Source: Clostridia bacterium
GTDB lineage: Bacteria > Bacillota > Clostridia > Christensenellales > SZUA-584
Reading direction: 5' to 3'
DNA length: 64,000 nt
Assembly: GCA_003249555.1 (NCBI GenBank)
Contig: QKIQ01000061.1
Coordinates: 1 to 64,000, forward strand
Each line of letters opens with the position of its first letter. The stretch's first letter is position 1. This document shows, one piece after another, positions 1 to 7,975 of the stretch. The translations under genes and the position numbers were made by a program. The notes beneath the pieces were generated by a model. The model was not told the DNA's origin and did no database searches. It was given only the letters and a program-made list of their open reading frames with translations.

Positions 1-231
1 AAGGTTGTCTTCGATATATTCCTTGGCATCCCGCGCATTTTTGCATTCAAGTATGCCGCTTTTGGTGGCTTCAAGCACCGCATCGCGCACCTTAAGCTTT
101 ACCGCCTGATCCTCATCACTGTCTGAATTCGCAACAACGTGCAGGCGAAACGGTGCGGGAGCGCATGCGCTGAATAGCAGCACCAGCGCCATCAATATTG
201 CAAGCGCCGCAAGCTTTCTGTTTTTTATCAT
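1..231 (-). CDS. spoIIR: Stage II sporulation protein R, SpoIIR (N-terminal part, cut by window edge)
   Basis: In the Bacillus model SpoIIR is made in the forespore and secreted to the intermembrane space. There it triggers SpoIIGA to process pro-SigmaE in the mother cell. The 77 visible residues begin with a positively charged, hydrophobic signal segment that ends around a Cys (FSACAP). The family hallmark follows: RLHVVANSDSDEDQAVKLKVRDAVL split as RLHVVANSDS and DQAVKLKVRD, residues about 31-53. The ATG at 231 has an AAAGGGAA ribosome site about 8-12 bases upstream. The gene runs off the left edge, so the C-terminal half is not visible. It shows that the organism belongs to a sporulating lineage. 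The family call is secure from the RLHV-ANSDS block. Confidence 0.88.
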   Translation of the reverse strand, partial: MIKNRKLAALAILMALVLLFSACAPAPFRLHVVANSDSDEDQAVKLKVRDAVLEATKSGILECKNARDAKEYIEDNL

Positions 232-274
232 TGTCCATTTTCCCTTTGTATCAACGTCATATATATGCGCTTTC

Positions 275-303
275 AATTATGACCATATAAAAAAAAACTA
301 TAC
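275..303 (-). promoter_or_regulatory. SigF/SigG-like forespore promoter of spoIIR
   Basis: Reading leftward, GTATA (303-299) is followed after 14 bases by GGTCATAAT (284-276). This fits the SigF/SigG pattern of a GTATA-type -35 and a GGnnAnAAT-type -10, with 17 bases from GTATA to CATAAT. The expected start point lies about 35-40 bases upstream of the spoIIR ATG. spoIIR is SigF-controlled in Bacillus, so motif and gene agree. No SigA-type box of similar quality was seen here. Confidence 0.6.
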
Positions 304-452
304 CCCCGGGTAATAGAAAAGCTTGCAGGAGTATAAGTCTTTTTTTGGCGTATGGCAACAATTACACAATGAATGGTGAAAACAAAAAATATACGAACGA
401 CCAGCAGAGCGTACGCAGATGGGATGTTTGCAAAACATAATGTGTGAGAATT

Positions 453-1190
453 TTATTTCCTAAACACAAACAAATACTCGTGTGCTAATAGAAGAAAATT
501 ATACTTGATACTGTTTGTCTTCCAGTAACCCGTTGCTTTGCAGTTATGTTGTTCTTTGATAATCAACTCTTTAAGCGTAAAGCCAGCATTTTGGAAAATA
601 CTCATAACATCAAAACTCATAGGTATAACACAACCTTTTTTGCGGGTATCGCCCATAAGGATCGCACAAAAATTACCGGGCTTTAACACGCGGTAGCATT
701 CAGTCGCAACGTTTCCCATAGCAATCAAAAAATCCTTAACTTTTAGTAGTGATAAATCGCCATTTATATCGTTACTGTAATTTATAATATTAGCATACGG
801 CGGGTGAGTGCATATAAAATCGACGCTTTCATTATTCACGAAATATAAATTGCAAGCATCACCCTGTTTGATTTTTACGCGTCCCGCACCCTTGTATATG
901 AATTCGGTTTTTTCGCGACAGCGTTCTAGCGCAGTGGGGTTAATGTCAACGCCTAAAATGTTTCGGCCCAACAGTTTTGCTTCTACAAGTGTTGTGCCCC
1001 CACCCGCAAATTGATCCAACACAAAATCACCAGGTTCAGAATAGCGTAAAATTAAATTACGGGGTATATATGGCGACCAATTACCCCGATACTTAGCGTC
1101 GTGTGTCGCCCAACTACCGCGATTCGGGAAACTCCACACCGTATTCATTTCAAGTTCAAAGTTTTCTGGTTCCCACCGTTTTGCGCTCAT
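453..1190 (-). CDS. DNA N4-cytosine/N6-adenine methyltransferase, second methylase of the DpnII-type operon
   Basis: This is an S-adenosylmethionine-dependent DNA amino-methyltransferase of 245 residues. Motif X (YIPRNLILRYS) is followed by the AdoMet-binding motif I (VLDQFAGGGTTLVEAKLLG, about residues 58-76) and then by the catalytic motif IV as HPPY (about 129-132). The order X-I-IV, with no large separate target-recognition domain, differs from classical DpnA, which has DPPY first. It is therefore a different family filling the same operon slot. The ATG overlaps the endonuclease stop codon by four bases (ATGA), indicating translational coupling. GATC is the likely target by context only. 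A single-stranded or hemimethylated substrate, as proposed for DpnA, is possible. The gene is visibly more A+T-rich than the housekeeping genes to its right. Confidence 0.85.
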   Translation of the reverse strand: MSAKRWEPENFELEMNTVWSFPNRGSWATHDAKYRGNWSPYIPRNLILRYSEPGDFVLDQFAGGGTTLVEAKLLGRNILGVDINPTALERCREKTEFIYKGAGRVKIKQGDACNLYFVNNESVDFICTHPPYANIINYSNDINGDLSLLKVKDFLIAMGNVATECYRVLKPGNFCAILMGDTRKKGCVIPMSFDVMSIFQNAGFTLKELIIKEQHNCKATGYWKTNSIKYNFLLLAHEYLFVFRK

Positions 1191-2044
1191 AAAAAGATCC
1201 TATGCATTATTCCATTTTCCATGTCGTCAATATTATAAACGTGTTCCATTATTTCAAAGGTCTCTTCAAGATTATGCCGCGCACTATTCCAGCCACGTCC
1301 ATCGGTGAACCACACGAACTCTAAACCAGGTATTTTTGCAGCTTCTTGCGCAAGATTTTTATAACTACGAGCTGTTTCATTGAGTTTTGAGCCCCCTCCA
1401 CCGTAAAAATTTGTTTCAATACCGTAAATAATATTTGCGGTTTTAACAACGAAATCAAACCGTTTTTCCGACTTACCATTATTTGATATTTTAGACAGGT
1501 CGATAGACCATTTTGCTTCAATCGCAGTACGAGTCATTTCTTTAAAAAATGTTTCACCAAGGACTAAACCAGCTCTTTTTAAATAACTCTCAACAATATT
1601 CTCCATTAAATGCCCGCCTCGATTTTTTCGGCCGTTACTGTCAAGCCCAGTTTCAACGCCCGTAGCATAATCAACAAGGCTACTAATAATATGCTTTTCA
1701 AGCAGATTAAACAGTCCTGTTTTCCGCATAAACATTTTGTATTCATCCGTGGAATAATTCATCTGACGGAAAGAGAAGAAATATTCCCCATCTCCATCTA
1801 TCGCATATATTTCATTAGCGCGAACAGCAAGCAACAGGGGAATACACTTTAACACTTGTGGATATTGCTCGAGTATGTTGTTAAAATCTTCCTCTATCTG
1901 TTGCGATCCTATCAACGAATTGAGGATATTTAACTCTACCTTGATCGCGTCAACATTGCGGTGAACCTTTTCAAAGTCGGCATAATAGGCATAGTTTGAT
2001 ATGCTATGTTTGAAGCGTGAAAGCCATTCTGCAAAATCGCGCAT
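1187..2044 (-). CDS. Type II restriction endonuclease, DpnII/MboI family (predicted GATC cutter)
   Basis: This 285-residue protein is near the 288 of DpnII. The N-terminal helical part begins MRDFAEWLSRFKHSISNY. The catalytic region contains FDFVVK (Asp197) and GIETNFYGGGGSKLNETARS (Glu210, Asn212), the IETNFY-GGSKLNETARSYK signature of the DpnII family. That signature is a PD-(D/E)xK variant with ExN in place of ExK. Predicted cleavage is of unmethylated GATC. The ATG at 2044 has a strong AGGGGG site 7 bases upstream. It sits between the zinc-ribbon gene and the second methylase, so the operon order is methylase, zinc ribbon, endonuclease, methylase. The frame is intact and appears functional. 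Confidence 0.9.
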   Translation of the reverse strand: MRDFAEWLSRFKHSISNYAYYADFEKVHRNVDAIKVELNILNSLIGSQQIEEDFNNILEQYPQVLKCIPLLLAVRANEIYAIDGDGEYFFSFRQMNYSTDEYKMFMRKTGLFNLLEKHIISSLVDYATGVETGLDSNGRKNRGGHLMENIVESYLKRAGLVLGETFFKEMTRTAIEAKWSIDLSKISNNGKSEKRFDFVVKTANIIYGIETNFYGGGGSKLNETARSYKNLAQEAAKIPGLEFVWFTDGRGWNSARHNLEETFEIMEHVYNIDDMENGIMHRIFL

Positions 2045-2057
2045 AATTATCCCCCTG

Positions 2058-2237
2058 TTATCTACAATCTTTACACCAAGACTGATTTCGTACTTGATTG
2101 TTTTGTTTCAAACCCATATTACGGAAACCAAAATCACTTAACGGCTTCTCCATTCCACATTTTGGGCATACGCGCGTAGGCTCTTTACCATTGTACCCAC
2201 TTGACTGAATAATAGGTTTTTTATCATTTTCCTTCAT
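2058..2237 (-). CDS. Small zinc-ribbon protein (59 aa) inside the restriction-modification operon
   Basis: This small gene lies between the D12 methylase and the endonuclease. It encodes 59 residues starting MKENDKKPIIQSSGYNGKEP. Two cysteine pairs, VCPKCG (residues 23-28) and WCKDCR (54-59), are about 30 residues apart and would form a treble-clef or zinc-ribbon knuckle. The middle part is basic and polar. The ATG is preceded by GAGGAAATTAAC, a good ribosome site. The stop lies 13 bases before the endonuclease ATG, and the gene starts 17 bases after the D12 stop, so it is cotranscribed. The function is unknown. Plausible roles are a DNA-binding accessory or a controller of the restriction genes, although no helix-turn-helix is visible. 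Conservation of the Cys pairs and a tight operon fit argue for a real protein. Confidence 0.75.
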   Translation of the reverse strand: MKENDKKPIIQSSGYNGKEPTRVCPKCGMEKPLSDFGFRNMGLKQNNQVRNQSWCKDCR

Positions 2238-2254
2238 GTTAATTTCCTCTTTGT

Positions 2255-3145
2255 TTAATAGGTTGATATAAGCAGTTCATTGATTTTACCTCGCCCTATT
2301 GCCGCCGAATTTATCATACGGTTTGCACTGATCCTTGAAACAGTATGATTTCTGTATAACTTGTCAAAAAAATCGTCATCAACGTTTGTGTTTTTTGGAT
2401 CTGAATTGCTTGCTACTACAAACGCTCCTTTATTGCATAATTCGTCTATGTAACGGGCTAATGCGGTTTGCTCTTTATCACCAAACCCGTATTGTGCATA
2501 GGCTGTAAAGTTGGACGTTTGGGACAACGGACGATACGGGGGATCAAAGTAAGCGAAAGTCTGGTTATCTATAAAATCTCGTGACTTTTGATATTCGCTG
2601 CACACAATTTGAACCCCTTGCAGGCATGAGGAAACAGCTTGTAGGTTAACACTGTCGCATATTACGGGTTTTTTATACCTTCCCATAGGCACATTATAAC
2701 CACCCTTAGCATTGACGCGGTATAAACCATTGAAGCATGTGCGGTTTAAGAATAAGAACAGCGCAGCAATTTCTATGGTATAGCTTTGCGCAGTTTTTAA
2801 AATATTGAACTTTTCACGCTTTGCGTAATAATAAACCTTGCGAGTTTCTTCATCAGCTTGCCAATATTCTCTTTGCATCGCGGACAACAGAACAATGAGC
2901 GCGTCCACATTGTCGCGAATAACCGTATATGTAGCTATCAATTCACGGTTTATATCGCTAATATAGACGGCTTCAAGCGTGTAACGATTTAGCACATCAA
3001 ACATAACTGCGCCGCCACCTACAAAAGGTTCTGCGTATTTAGTTATAGTTTTGCCTAATTCGGCGGGATATTTTGCGCGAATGTCGTCAAGTATTTGAGA
3101 CTTGCCGCCCGCCCATTTAACAAAAGGCCTAGCAACAGTTTTAAT
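2255..3145 (-). CDS. D12-class N6-adenine DNA methyltransferase (Dam/DpnM-like), apparent ATT start
   Basis: Predicted to methylate adenine in GATC and protect the host from the neighbouring endonuclease. With the chosen start the protein has 296 residues, against 284 in DpnM. It shows the whole Dam/DpnM plan: FVKWAGGK (residues 8-15), AdoMet motif PFVGGGAV (40-47), FLNRTCFNGLYR (about 132-143) and the catalytic FDPPY (200-204). The only in-frame ATG lies at 3004, inside motif I, so it cannot be the true start. Upstream of the FVKWAGGK block there is no in-frame ATG, GTG or TTG. There is an ATT at 3145 preceded by AAAGGGGG with 8 bases of spacing, which I take as the initiator. Alternatively, removing one G from the five-G run would join an upstream ATG at 3162-3160 to the frame. 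It is the first gene of the operon. Confidence 0.88.
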   Translation of the reverse strand: MKTVARPFVKWAGGKSQILDDIRAKYPAELGKTITKYAEPFVGGGAVMFDVLNRYTLEAVYISDINRELIATYTVIRDNVDALIVLLSAMQREYWQADEETRKVYYYAKREKFNILKTAQSYTIEIAALFLFLNRTCFNGLYRVNAKGGYNVPMGRYKKPVICDSVNLQAVSSCLQGVQIVCSEYQKSRDFIDNQTFAYFDPPYRPLSQTSNFTAYAQYGFGDKEQTALARYIDELCNKGAFVVASNSDPKNTNVDDDFFDKLYRNHTVSRISANRMINSAAIGRGKINELLISTY

Positions 3146-3183
3146 ACACGACGCCCCCTTTCATTTGGACATGGTTTTTTTAC

Positions 3184-3192
3184 ATTATAGCA
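3184..3192 (-). promoter_or_regulatory. Extended -10 promoter of the restriction-modification operon
   Basis: Reading leftward, TGCTATAAT gives a consensus TATAAT (3189-3184) with the extended TGn element. It lies about 40 bases upstream of the ATT start of the D12 methylase. The -35 position holds only TTCGCG-like sequence, as is common when an extended -10 is present. Confidence 0.6.
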
Positions 3193-3194
3193 CT

Positions 3195-3430
3195 AACTTA
3201 AGCAAAACGCGAACCCTCATCTTTTAGTATTTTGCTTTCAAGTCTTGCCATGTATGATACCGCAGCGGAATACGGCGTTTATTAACAAGAGCTATAGTCC
3301 TTTTCGTTGCAGCCAAACTGAAACAAAGCGTTTTTTTATTCTAAATTACATAATTATTGATTACCTGCACCAAGTTTTGTGTATTTTCTTTATATATCCG
3401 TTCAATTACTATTTATAAAATCAAATGTTT
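3195..3430. other. Intergenic stretch without a recognisable gene
   Basis: A+T-rich spacer between the divergent restriction-modification operon and the DUF1934 gene. No open frame with a ribosome site, no RNA fold and no flanking repeat was seen. It marks the right boundary of the A+T-rich accessory block. Confidence 0.5.
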
Positions 3431-3432
3431 TA

Positions 3433-3441
3433 TGCTATAAT
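3433..3441 (+). promoter_or_regulatory. Extended -10 promoter upstream of the DUF1934 gene
   Basis: TGCTATAAT with consensus TATAAT at 3436-3441 and an upstream TG. The gene start is 28 bases downstream. The -35 region is weak. The nine-base core is identical to that of the divergent restriction operon. Confidence 0.55.
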
Positions 3442-3468
3442 GGTCACGAATTTATAAGGAGGTCTTAC

Positions 3469-3897
3469 GTGCAGCGCGTTTTACTTAACATAAAGGGCAC
3501 GCAGCGTGAAGGAAATACTAACGAAAGCATCGAATTATTGACGGAAGGCCGCCTTTCAAAAAAGCCCGAGGGGCTTTTGATTGAATATGATGAAAGCGAA
3601 TTGACCGGTATCGAAGGGTGCACGACCACGCTTGTGCTTAAAAACAATTGTGTCACATTGGAGCGCAGCGGAACACTGAGTATGCAAATGGAGTTTACAC
3701 CCGGGTGTGTTTTCAACAGCAGCTTAAGCACACCTTACGGCACGATCAACCTTCATGTTTTCGCTTCGCGCGTGGAAAGCGAGCTAAAAGAAACGGAAGG
3801 ACGCCTGTCCCTTGAATATGAGCTTAGCATGGGCAGCCTATCCACCTTTAATAAACTTGATCTTTCGTTTAAAAGTATGGAAGACTGCATAAATTAG
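3469..3897 (+). CDS. DUF1934 family protein (YwiB-like)
   Basis: A 142-residue protein beginning VQRVLLNIKGTQ and ending with repeated beta-strand segments (LEYELSMGS, FNKLDLSFK). This matches the DUF1934/YwiB family of calycin-like beta-barrel proteins of unknown role. The start is GTG at 3469, chosen because AAGGAGG ends 6 bases upstream. An upstream in-frame start would add residues unlike the family N-terminus (LLNIKGxQ). No signal peptide, so cytoplasmic. In other Firmicutes the family often lies near argS or pyrG, and here pyrG follows two genes downstream. Its biochemical function is unknown. Confidence 0.75.
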   Translation: MQRVLLNIKGTQREGNTNESIELLTEGRLSKKPEGLLIEYDESELTGIEGCTTTLVLKNNCVTLERSGTLSMQMEFTPGCVFNSSLSTPYGTINLHVFASRVESELKETEGRLSLEYELSMGSLSTFNKLDLSFKSMEDCIN

Positions 3898-3921
3898 ATT
3901 CATACGAACTGAGGTGATTTT

Positions 3922-4569
3922 ATGATTATCGACTGGCTTGGACACTCCTGCTTCAAGGTCACACTAAAAAACGGCACAAGAATACTGCTTGATCCTTATG
4001 ATGATCATATCGGCTATACGCCGCAAGAGGTAGAGGCAGATATTGTGACGGTAAGCCATGCTCATCATGACCACAGCGAATTGTCGCATGTGACGGGTGA
4101 TTATACTGTCGTAGAAGAACCGGGTGTGCATACGTTCGGAGATCTTACAATCGAAGGCTTAAAAACATGGCACGACAATGAGCAAGGCGAAAAGCGCGGT
4201 GAAAACATCTGCTTTATTCTTCGCGTAAATGGCATGCGCCTTTGCCACATGGGAGACATTGGAAGCATTCCGAGCGATGATGTGATTGAAAAAGTAAAAG
4301 GATCGGAGATATTGCTTTTGCCTGTGGGCGGCAATTATACGATCGATGCTGAAAAAGCGCTGCAAATATGCGAAATGGTGGAGCCGAATGTGATTATCCC
4401 CATGCATTTTAAAACGCCCGCCAGCACCCTTGATATCGCGCCCCTGAGCGACTTTTTGGAAGCTGCAGGACGTGAATATGACGTGTCTCATCTTGGCAAA
4501 TGCTATTTGAAGATAGATAAAGCGACGCTGAAAAAGCGGACGCGCATTATCGTCATGGAGTATCTATAA
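3922..4569 (+). CDS. MBL-fold metal-dependent hydrolase (UPF0173/Lactamase_B_3 type)
   Basis: A 215-residue metallo-beta-lactamase-fold protein. The metal-binding motif appears as SHAHHDHSE (about residues 43-51). Further metal ligands are expected in LCHMGDIG (about 106-113) and IPMHFKT (about 151-157). The N-terminus MIIDWLGHSCFKV is typical of this single-domain group. The substrate is not known; relatives are annotated as YtkL/UPF0173 hydrolases. The ATG is preceded by GAGGTG. It starts 24 bases after the DUF1934 gene and ends 34 bases before pyrG, so the three may be cotranscribed. Confidence 0.82.
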   Translation: MIIDWLGHSCFKVTLKNGTRILLDPYDDHIGYTPQEVEADIVTVSHAHHDHSELSHVTGDYTVVEEPGVHTFGDLTIEGLKTWHDNEQGEKRGENICFILRVNGMRLCHMGDIGSIPSDDVIEKVKGSEILLLPVGGNYTIDAEKALQICEMVEPNVIIPMHFKTPASTLDIAPLSDFLEAAGREYDVSHLGKCYLKIDKATLKKRTRIIVMEYL

Positions 4570-4603
4570 ACCGATAATTATTTGATTTTACATGGAGGGG
4601 TTA

Positions 4604-6238
4604 ATGTCCACGAAATTTATTTTTGTTACTGGCGGCGTTGTGTCTTCACTGGGAAAAGGAATTACCGCTGCGTCTCTGGGATTGCTGCTTAAAAGCCGCG
4701 GGCTCAAAGTATCGCTGCAAAAGTGTGACCCTTATATCAATGTTGACCCGGGCACAATGAGCCCTTTTCAGCACGGAGAAGTTTTCGTCACGGATGACGG
4801 CGCCGAGACCGACCTTGATATCGGTCACTACGAACGCTTTACCGATGAAAATTCTTTTGCGGACTCCAATGTCACCACAGGCAAGGTGTATTGGAAGGTC
4901 ATCACAAAGGAGCGCAGGGGAGATTACCTTGGCGGCACCGTTCAGGTGATACCGCATATTACCGACGAAATTAAATCGCGCATTTACAGCGTCGCGAGCA
5001 AGGAAAAGCCGGACGTCGTGATTACCGAAATCGGCGGCACCGTGGGCGACATTGAATCGCAGCCGTTCCTTGAAACCATCCGCCAGATTAAGTGGGAGGT
5101 CGGCGAGGAAAACTGCATGTATATCCACGTCACGCTGATGCCTTATTTGCATAAGGTGGGCGAACTCAAGACAAAGCCCACACAGCACAGCGTAAAGGAA
5201 TTGCGCACGATTGGTATCGAGCCGGACATCATCGTGTGCCGCACAGAGCTTGAATTGACGGACGATATTAAGCGGAAAATTGCTCTTTTCTGCAACGTCA
5301 GTCCAGCTTGCGTGGTGCAGAATCTCGACGCGGATTCTCTTTATGAAGTGCCGATTATGCTGCGAAGAGAAAATTTGGACAATCTTGTGTGCGAGCGTCT
5401 TGGGCTGCCCAACGTTCCCTCCGAAATTCCGGAGTGGGAGAATATCGTTCGCATACAGAAGCAAAAAAAGGATCGAGTGACGATCGCCATCGTGGGCAAA
5501 TACATTGAGCTGCACGATGCTTATTTGAGTATCGCCGAATCGCTGACACATGCGGGCATCGCAAACAAGCTGGATGTCAATATCCTTTGGGTCAACGCCG
5601 TTGATCTTGAAGAAACAGAAGATGCCGCGAATATTCTTAAAGACGCCGACGGCGTGATCGTGCCCGGGGGCTTTGGCGAAAGAGGTATAGAAGGCAAAAT
5701 AAAGGCAATACAATACTGCAGAGAGCAAAACGTGCCGTTCTTTGGCATCTGCCTTGGTATGCAGCTTGCCATTATCGAATTTGCGCGCAATGTGCTTGGA
5801 TACCGCGAAGCAAATTCGACGGAGCATTGCTCGGATACGCCGTATCCGTTCATCGACCTGATGCCCGAGCAAAAGAACATTACGGACATGGGCGGTACGA
5901 TGCGCCTTGGCAGCTACAAATGCTGCGTCAACAAGGACACTTTTGCGTATGACGCGTATCAGCAGGAAGAAATAAGCGAACGTCACCGCCATCGTTACGA
6001 GTTCAACAACGTTTATCTCGAAGAGATGACGCGTGCGGGCATGCGTGTCGCGGGCGTAAATCCGGATCACGGTCTGGTTGAAATTATGGAAATCGGCGAT
6101 CATCTTTGGTTCGTGGGCGTACAGTTCCATCCCGAATTTAAATCGCGTCCTATTCGGTCTCATCCGCTCTTCCGCGAACTGGTCGCTGCGGCCAAAAGCT
6201 ATCATAACAGCAGAAAGGACACAAAGTCCGATAATTAA
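4604..6238 (+). CDS. pyrG: CTP synthase (glutamine-hydrolysing)
   Basis: Catalyses UTP + ATP + glutamine to CTP, the last step of de novo pyrimidine nucleotide synthesis. The 544-residue length is normal. The N-terminal amidoligase domain begins [17 protein letters not shown] with its P-loop. The C-terminal class I glutamine amidotransferase has the nucleophile Cys in FFGICLGMQ (about residue 382), with the His/Glu pair in QFHPEF. The start is the ATG at 4604, preceded by GGAGGGG. An upstream ATG at 4592 lies on the ribosome site itself and is rejected. The stop codon is embedded in an intrinsic terminator. The usual Bacillus neighbour rpoE is absent. Confidence 0.97.
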   Translation: MSTKFIFVTGGVVSSLGKGITAASLGLLLKSRGLKVSLQKCDPYINVDPGTMSPFQHGEVFVTDDGAETDLDIGHYERFTDENSFADSNVTTGKVYWKVITKERRGDYLGGTVQVIPHITDEIKSRIYSVASKEKPDVVITEIGGTVGDIESQPFLETIRQIKWEVGEENCMYIHVTLMPYLHKVGELKTKPTQHSVKELRTIGIEPDIIVCRTELELTDDIKRKIALFCNVSPACVVQNLDADSLYEVPIMLRRENLDNLVCERLGLPNVPSEIPEWENIVRIQKQKKDRVTIAIVGKYIELHDAYLSIAESLTHAGIANKLDVNILWVNAVDLEETEDAANILKDADGVIVPGGFGERGIEGKIKAIQYCREQNVPFFGICLGMQLAIIEFARNVLGYREANSTEHCSDTPYPFIDLMPEQKNITDMGGTMRLGSYKCCVNKDTFAYDAYQQEEISERHRHRYEFNNVYLEEMTRAGMRVAGVNPDHGLVEIMEIGDHLWFVGVQFHPEFKSRPIRSHPLFRELVAAAKSYHNSRKDTKSDN

Positions 6239-6250
6239 ATCGGACTTTTT
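6223..6250 (+). terminator. Intrinsic terminator overlapping the pyrG stop codon
   Basis: A perfect 10-base-pair stem, AAAGTCCGAT (6223-6232) with ATCGGACTTT (6239-6248), and loop AATTAA that contains the TAA stop at 6236-6238. It ends in a run of T. Confidence 0.85.
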
Positions 6251-6295
6251 CATAAAGGAAAGCCACTAAATCCGCTTTCCGTTGGAGGACATGAT

Positions 6296-7930
6296 ATGAC
6301 AGAATCCAAGGCGCGAAATTTCATAGAAGAAATTATCGACGGCGATCTTGAATCGGGACGTGCCAGCCACGTATTGACACGTTTTCCGCCCGAACCTAAC
6401 GGCTATCTGCACATCGGGCATGCCAAATCCATCTGCCTCAATTTCGGGACAGCGATGAAATACGTCGGACAATGCAATTTGCGTTATGACGATACGAACC
6501 CCGTCAAGGAAGACGACGAATACATACAAAGCATACGGCGCGATGTTGAATGGCTCGGTTTTACTCCTGAGAAGGTCCTTTTTGCCTCCGACTATTTCGA
6601 TTATATGTTTGAATGTGCCTTAAAGCTTATTGATAAAGGCCTTGCATATGTTTGTGATCTCAATGCCGAACAGATCAGAGAATACCGCGGTACGCTCACG
6701 GAGCCGGGCAAAAACAGCCCCTGCCGAAACCGCAGCATAAAAGAGAATAAACAGCTTTTTCTTGAGATGCGAGACGGCAAATATGCCGACGGTGAAAAAG
6801 TACTGCGTGCCAAAATCGATATGGCCAGCCCGAATCTCAACATGCGCGATCCGATTATTTACCGCATACTCCGCGCCACGCACCATCGAACGGGTGACAA
6901 ATGGCTGATTTACCCGATGTACGACTTTGCTCATCCGCTGGGCGACGCGCACGAAGGCATCACACACAGCATTTGCACGCTGGAGTTCGAGGATCACCGT
7001 CCTTTGTATGACTGGGTGGTACAAAACTGCGATTGCGATCCTGCGCCTCATCAGTACGAGTTTGCGCGCCTTAATTTAACGCGCACCATTATGAGCAAAC
7101 GCTATCTCAAAAAACTTGTGGATGAAAAATTTGTATCCGGCTGGGACGATCCGCGTATGCCCACAATCTCCGGCCTTCGCCGCCGCGGCTTTACACCCGA
7201 GGCGATTCGCGATTTCTGTGAACGCATCGGTGTGGCCAAATCTAACAGCGAAGTGGACGCGGGGCTTTTGGAGCACTGTGTGCGTGAGCATCTTGGACAA
7301 ATTGCACCGCGCCGCATGGCCGTACTGGACCCTCTCAAGGTCGTGATTGAAAACTATGAAGGAGACGGCGAAACGCTGCAGTCCGAAAACCTGCCAAAGA
7401 ACGAAGAGGCGGGAACACGAGACATTAAATTCTCCCGGGAAATATACATCGAACGAAGCGACTTTATGGAGAATCCGCCCGGCAAATTCTTTCGGCTTGC
7501 GCCGGGCAAGGAAGTTCGGCTGAAAGATGCCTACATCATCAAGTGCGAAAGCGTCATCAAAGACGAAAACGGCAGCGTCACCGAGCTTCGCTGTTCGTGC
7601 GACCCCGATTCCAAATCTGGCGGTCCCACGGCAGGACGAAAAATCAAAGGCACGCTGCACTGGGTGGACGCGGCGAGTGCCGTTCCTTGCGAAGTGCGCC
7701 TGTATGACTACCTGCTGAACGAAGGCGAGGGCGATTTTACAGACAGACTCAACTCGGAATCGCTAAAGGTGTTGCCAAGTGCGCTTATTGAAGCGGCGGG
7801 CACCGATGCATTAGTGGGTGACCGGTTTCAGTTTATGCGTCAGGGCTATTTCAATGTAGACCCGGACAGCACACCGGGAAAAAAGGTTTTCAACTTAATT
7901 GTCAATTTGAAAGACAGCTACAAAGGTTAA
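6296..7930 (+). CDS. glnS: Glutaminyl-tRNA synthetase
   Basis: Charges tRNA-Gln directly with glutamine. This class I synthetase of 544 residues has the HIGH motif in [10 protein letters not shown] (residues 39-42). Its KMSKS equivalent is in [10 protein letters not shown] (about residue 266), and it has the GlnRS-specific start [21 protein letters not shown]. The anticodon-binding beta-barrels occupy the C-terminal third, with no YqeY extension. The ATG at 6296 follows GGAGGAC. Many Firmicutes lack GlnRS and use GluRS plus GatCAB, so its presence here, immediately upstream of gltX, is informative. The 45-base gap to gltX contains no clear terminator, so the two may form one operon. Confidence 0.96.
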   Translation: MTESKARNFIEEIIDGDLESGRASHVLTRFPPEPNGYLHIGHAKSICLNFGTAMKYVGQCNLRYDDTNPVKEDDEYIQSIRRDVEWLGFTPEKVLFASDYFDYMFECALKLIDKGLAYVCDLNAEQIREYRGTLTEPGKNSPCRNRSIKENKQLFLEMRDGKYADGEKVLRAKIDMASPNLNMRDPIIYRILRATHHRTGDKWLIYPMYDFAHPLGDAHEGITHSICTLEFEDHRPLYDWVVQNCDCDPAPHQYEFARLNLTRTIMSKRYLKKLVDEKFVSGWDDPRMPTISGLRRRGFTPEAIRDFCERIGVAKSNSEVDAGLLEHCVREHLGQIAPRRMAVLDPLKVVIENYEGDGETLQSENLPKNEEAGTRDIKFSREIYIERSDFMENPPGKFFRLAPGKEVRLKDAYIIKCESVIKDENGSVTELRCSCDPDSKSGGPTAGRKIKGTLHWVDAASAVPCEVRLYDYLLNEGEGDFTDRLNSESLKVLPSALIEAAGTDALVGDRFQFMRQGYFNVDPDSTPGKKVFNLIVNLKDSYKG

Positions 7931-7975
7931 AGGCGCAGCCGCTGCGCTTATTACGGAACTGTGAAAGGAGTCCAA

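Noticed and set aside
426-440. Small palindrome ATGTTT-GCA-AAACAT downstream of the second methylase
   Set aside because: No T tail on either strand, so not a terminator. It is too short to call an operator without a nearby promoter.
4646-6253. 535-codon open frame antisense to pyrG
   Set aside because: It mirrors the codon pattern of pyrG, has no ribosome site and its protein resembles no family.
7076-7660. 194-codon frame antisense to glnS
   Set aside because: Shadow of a G+C-rich coding region; no ribosome site or recognisable domain.
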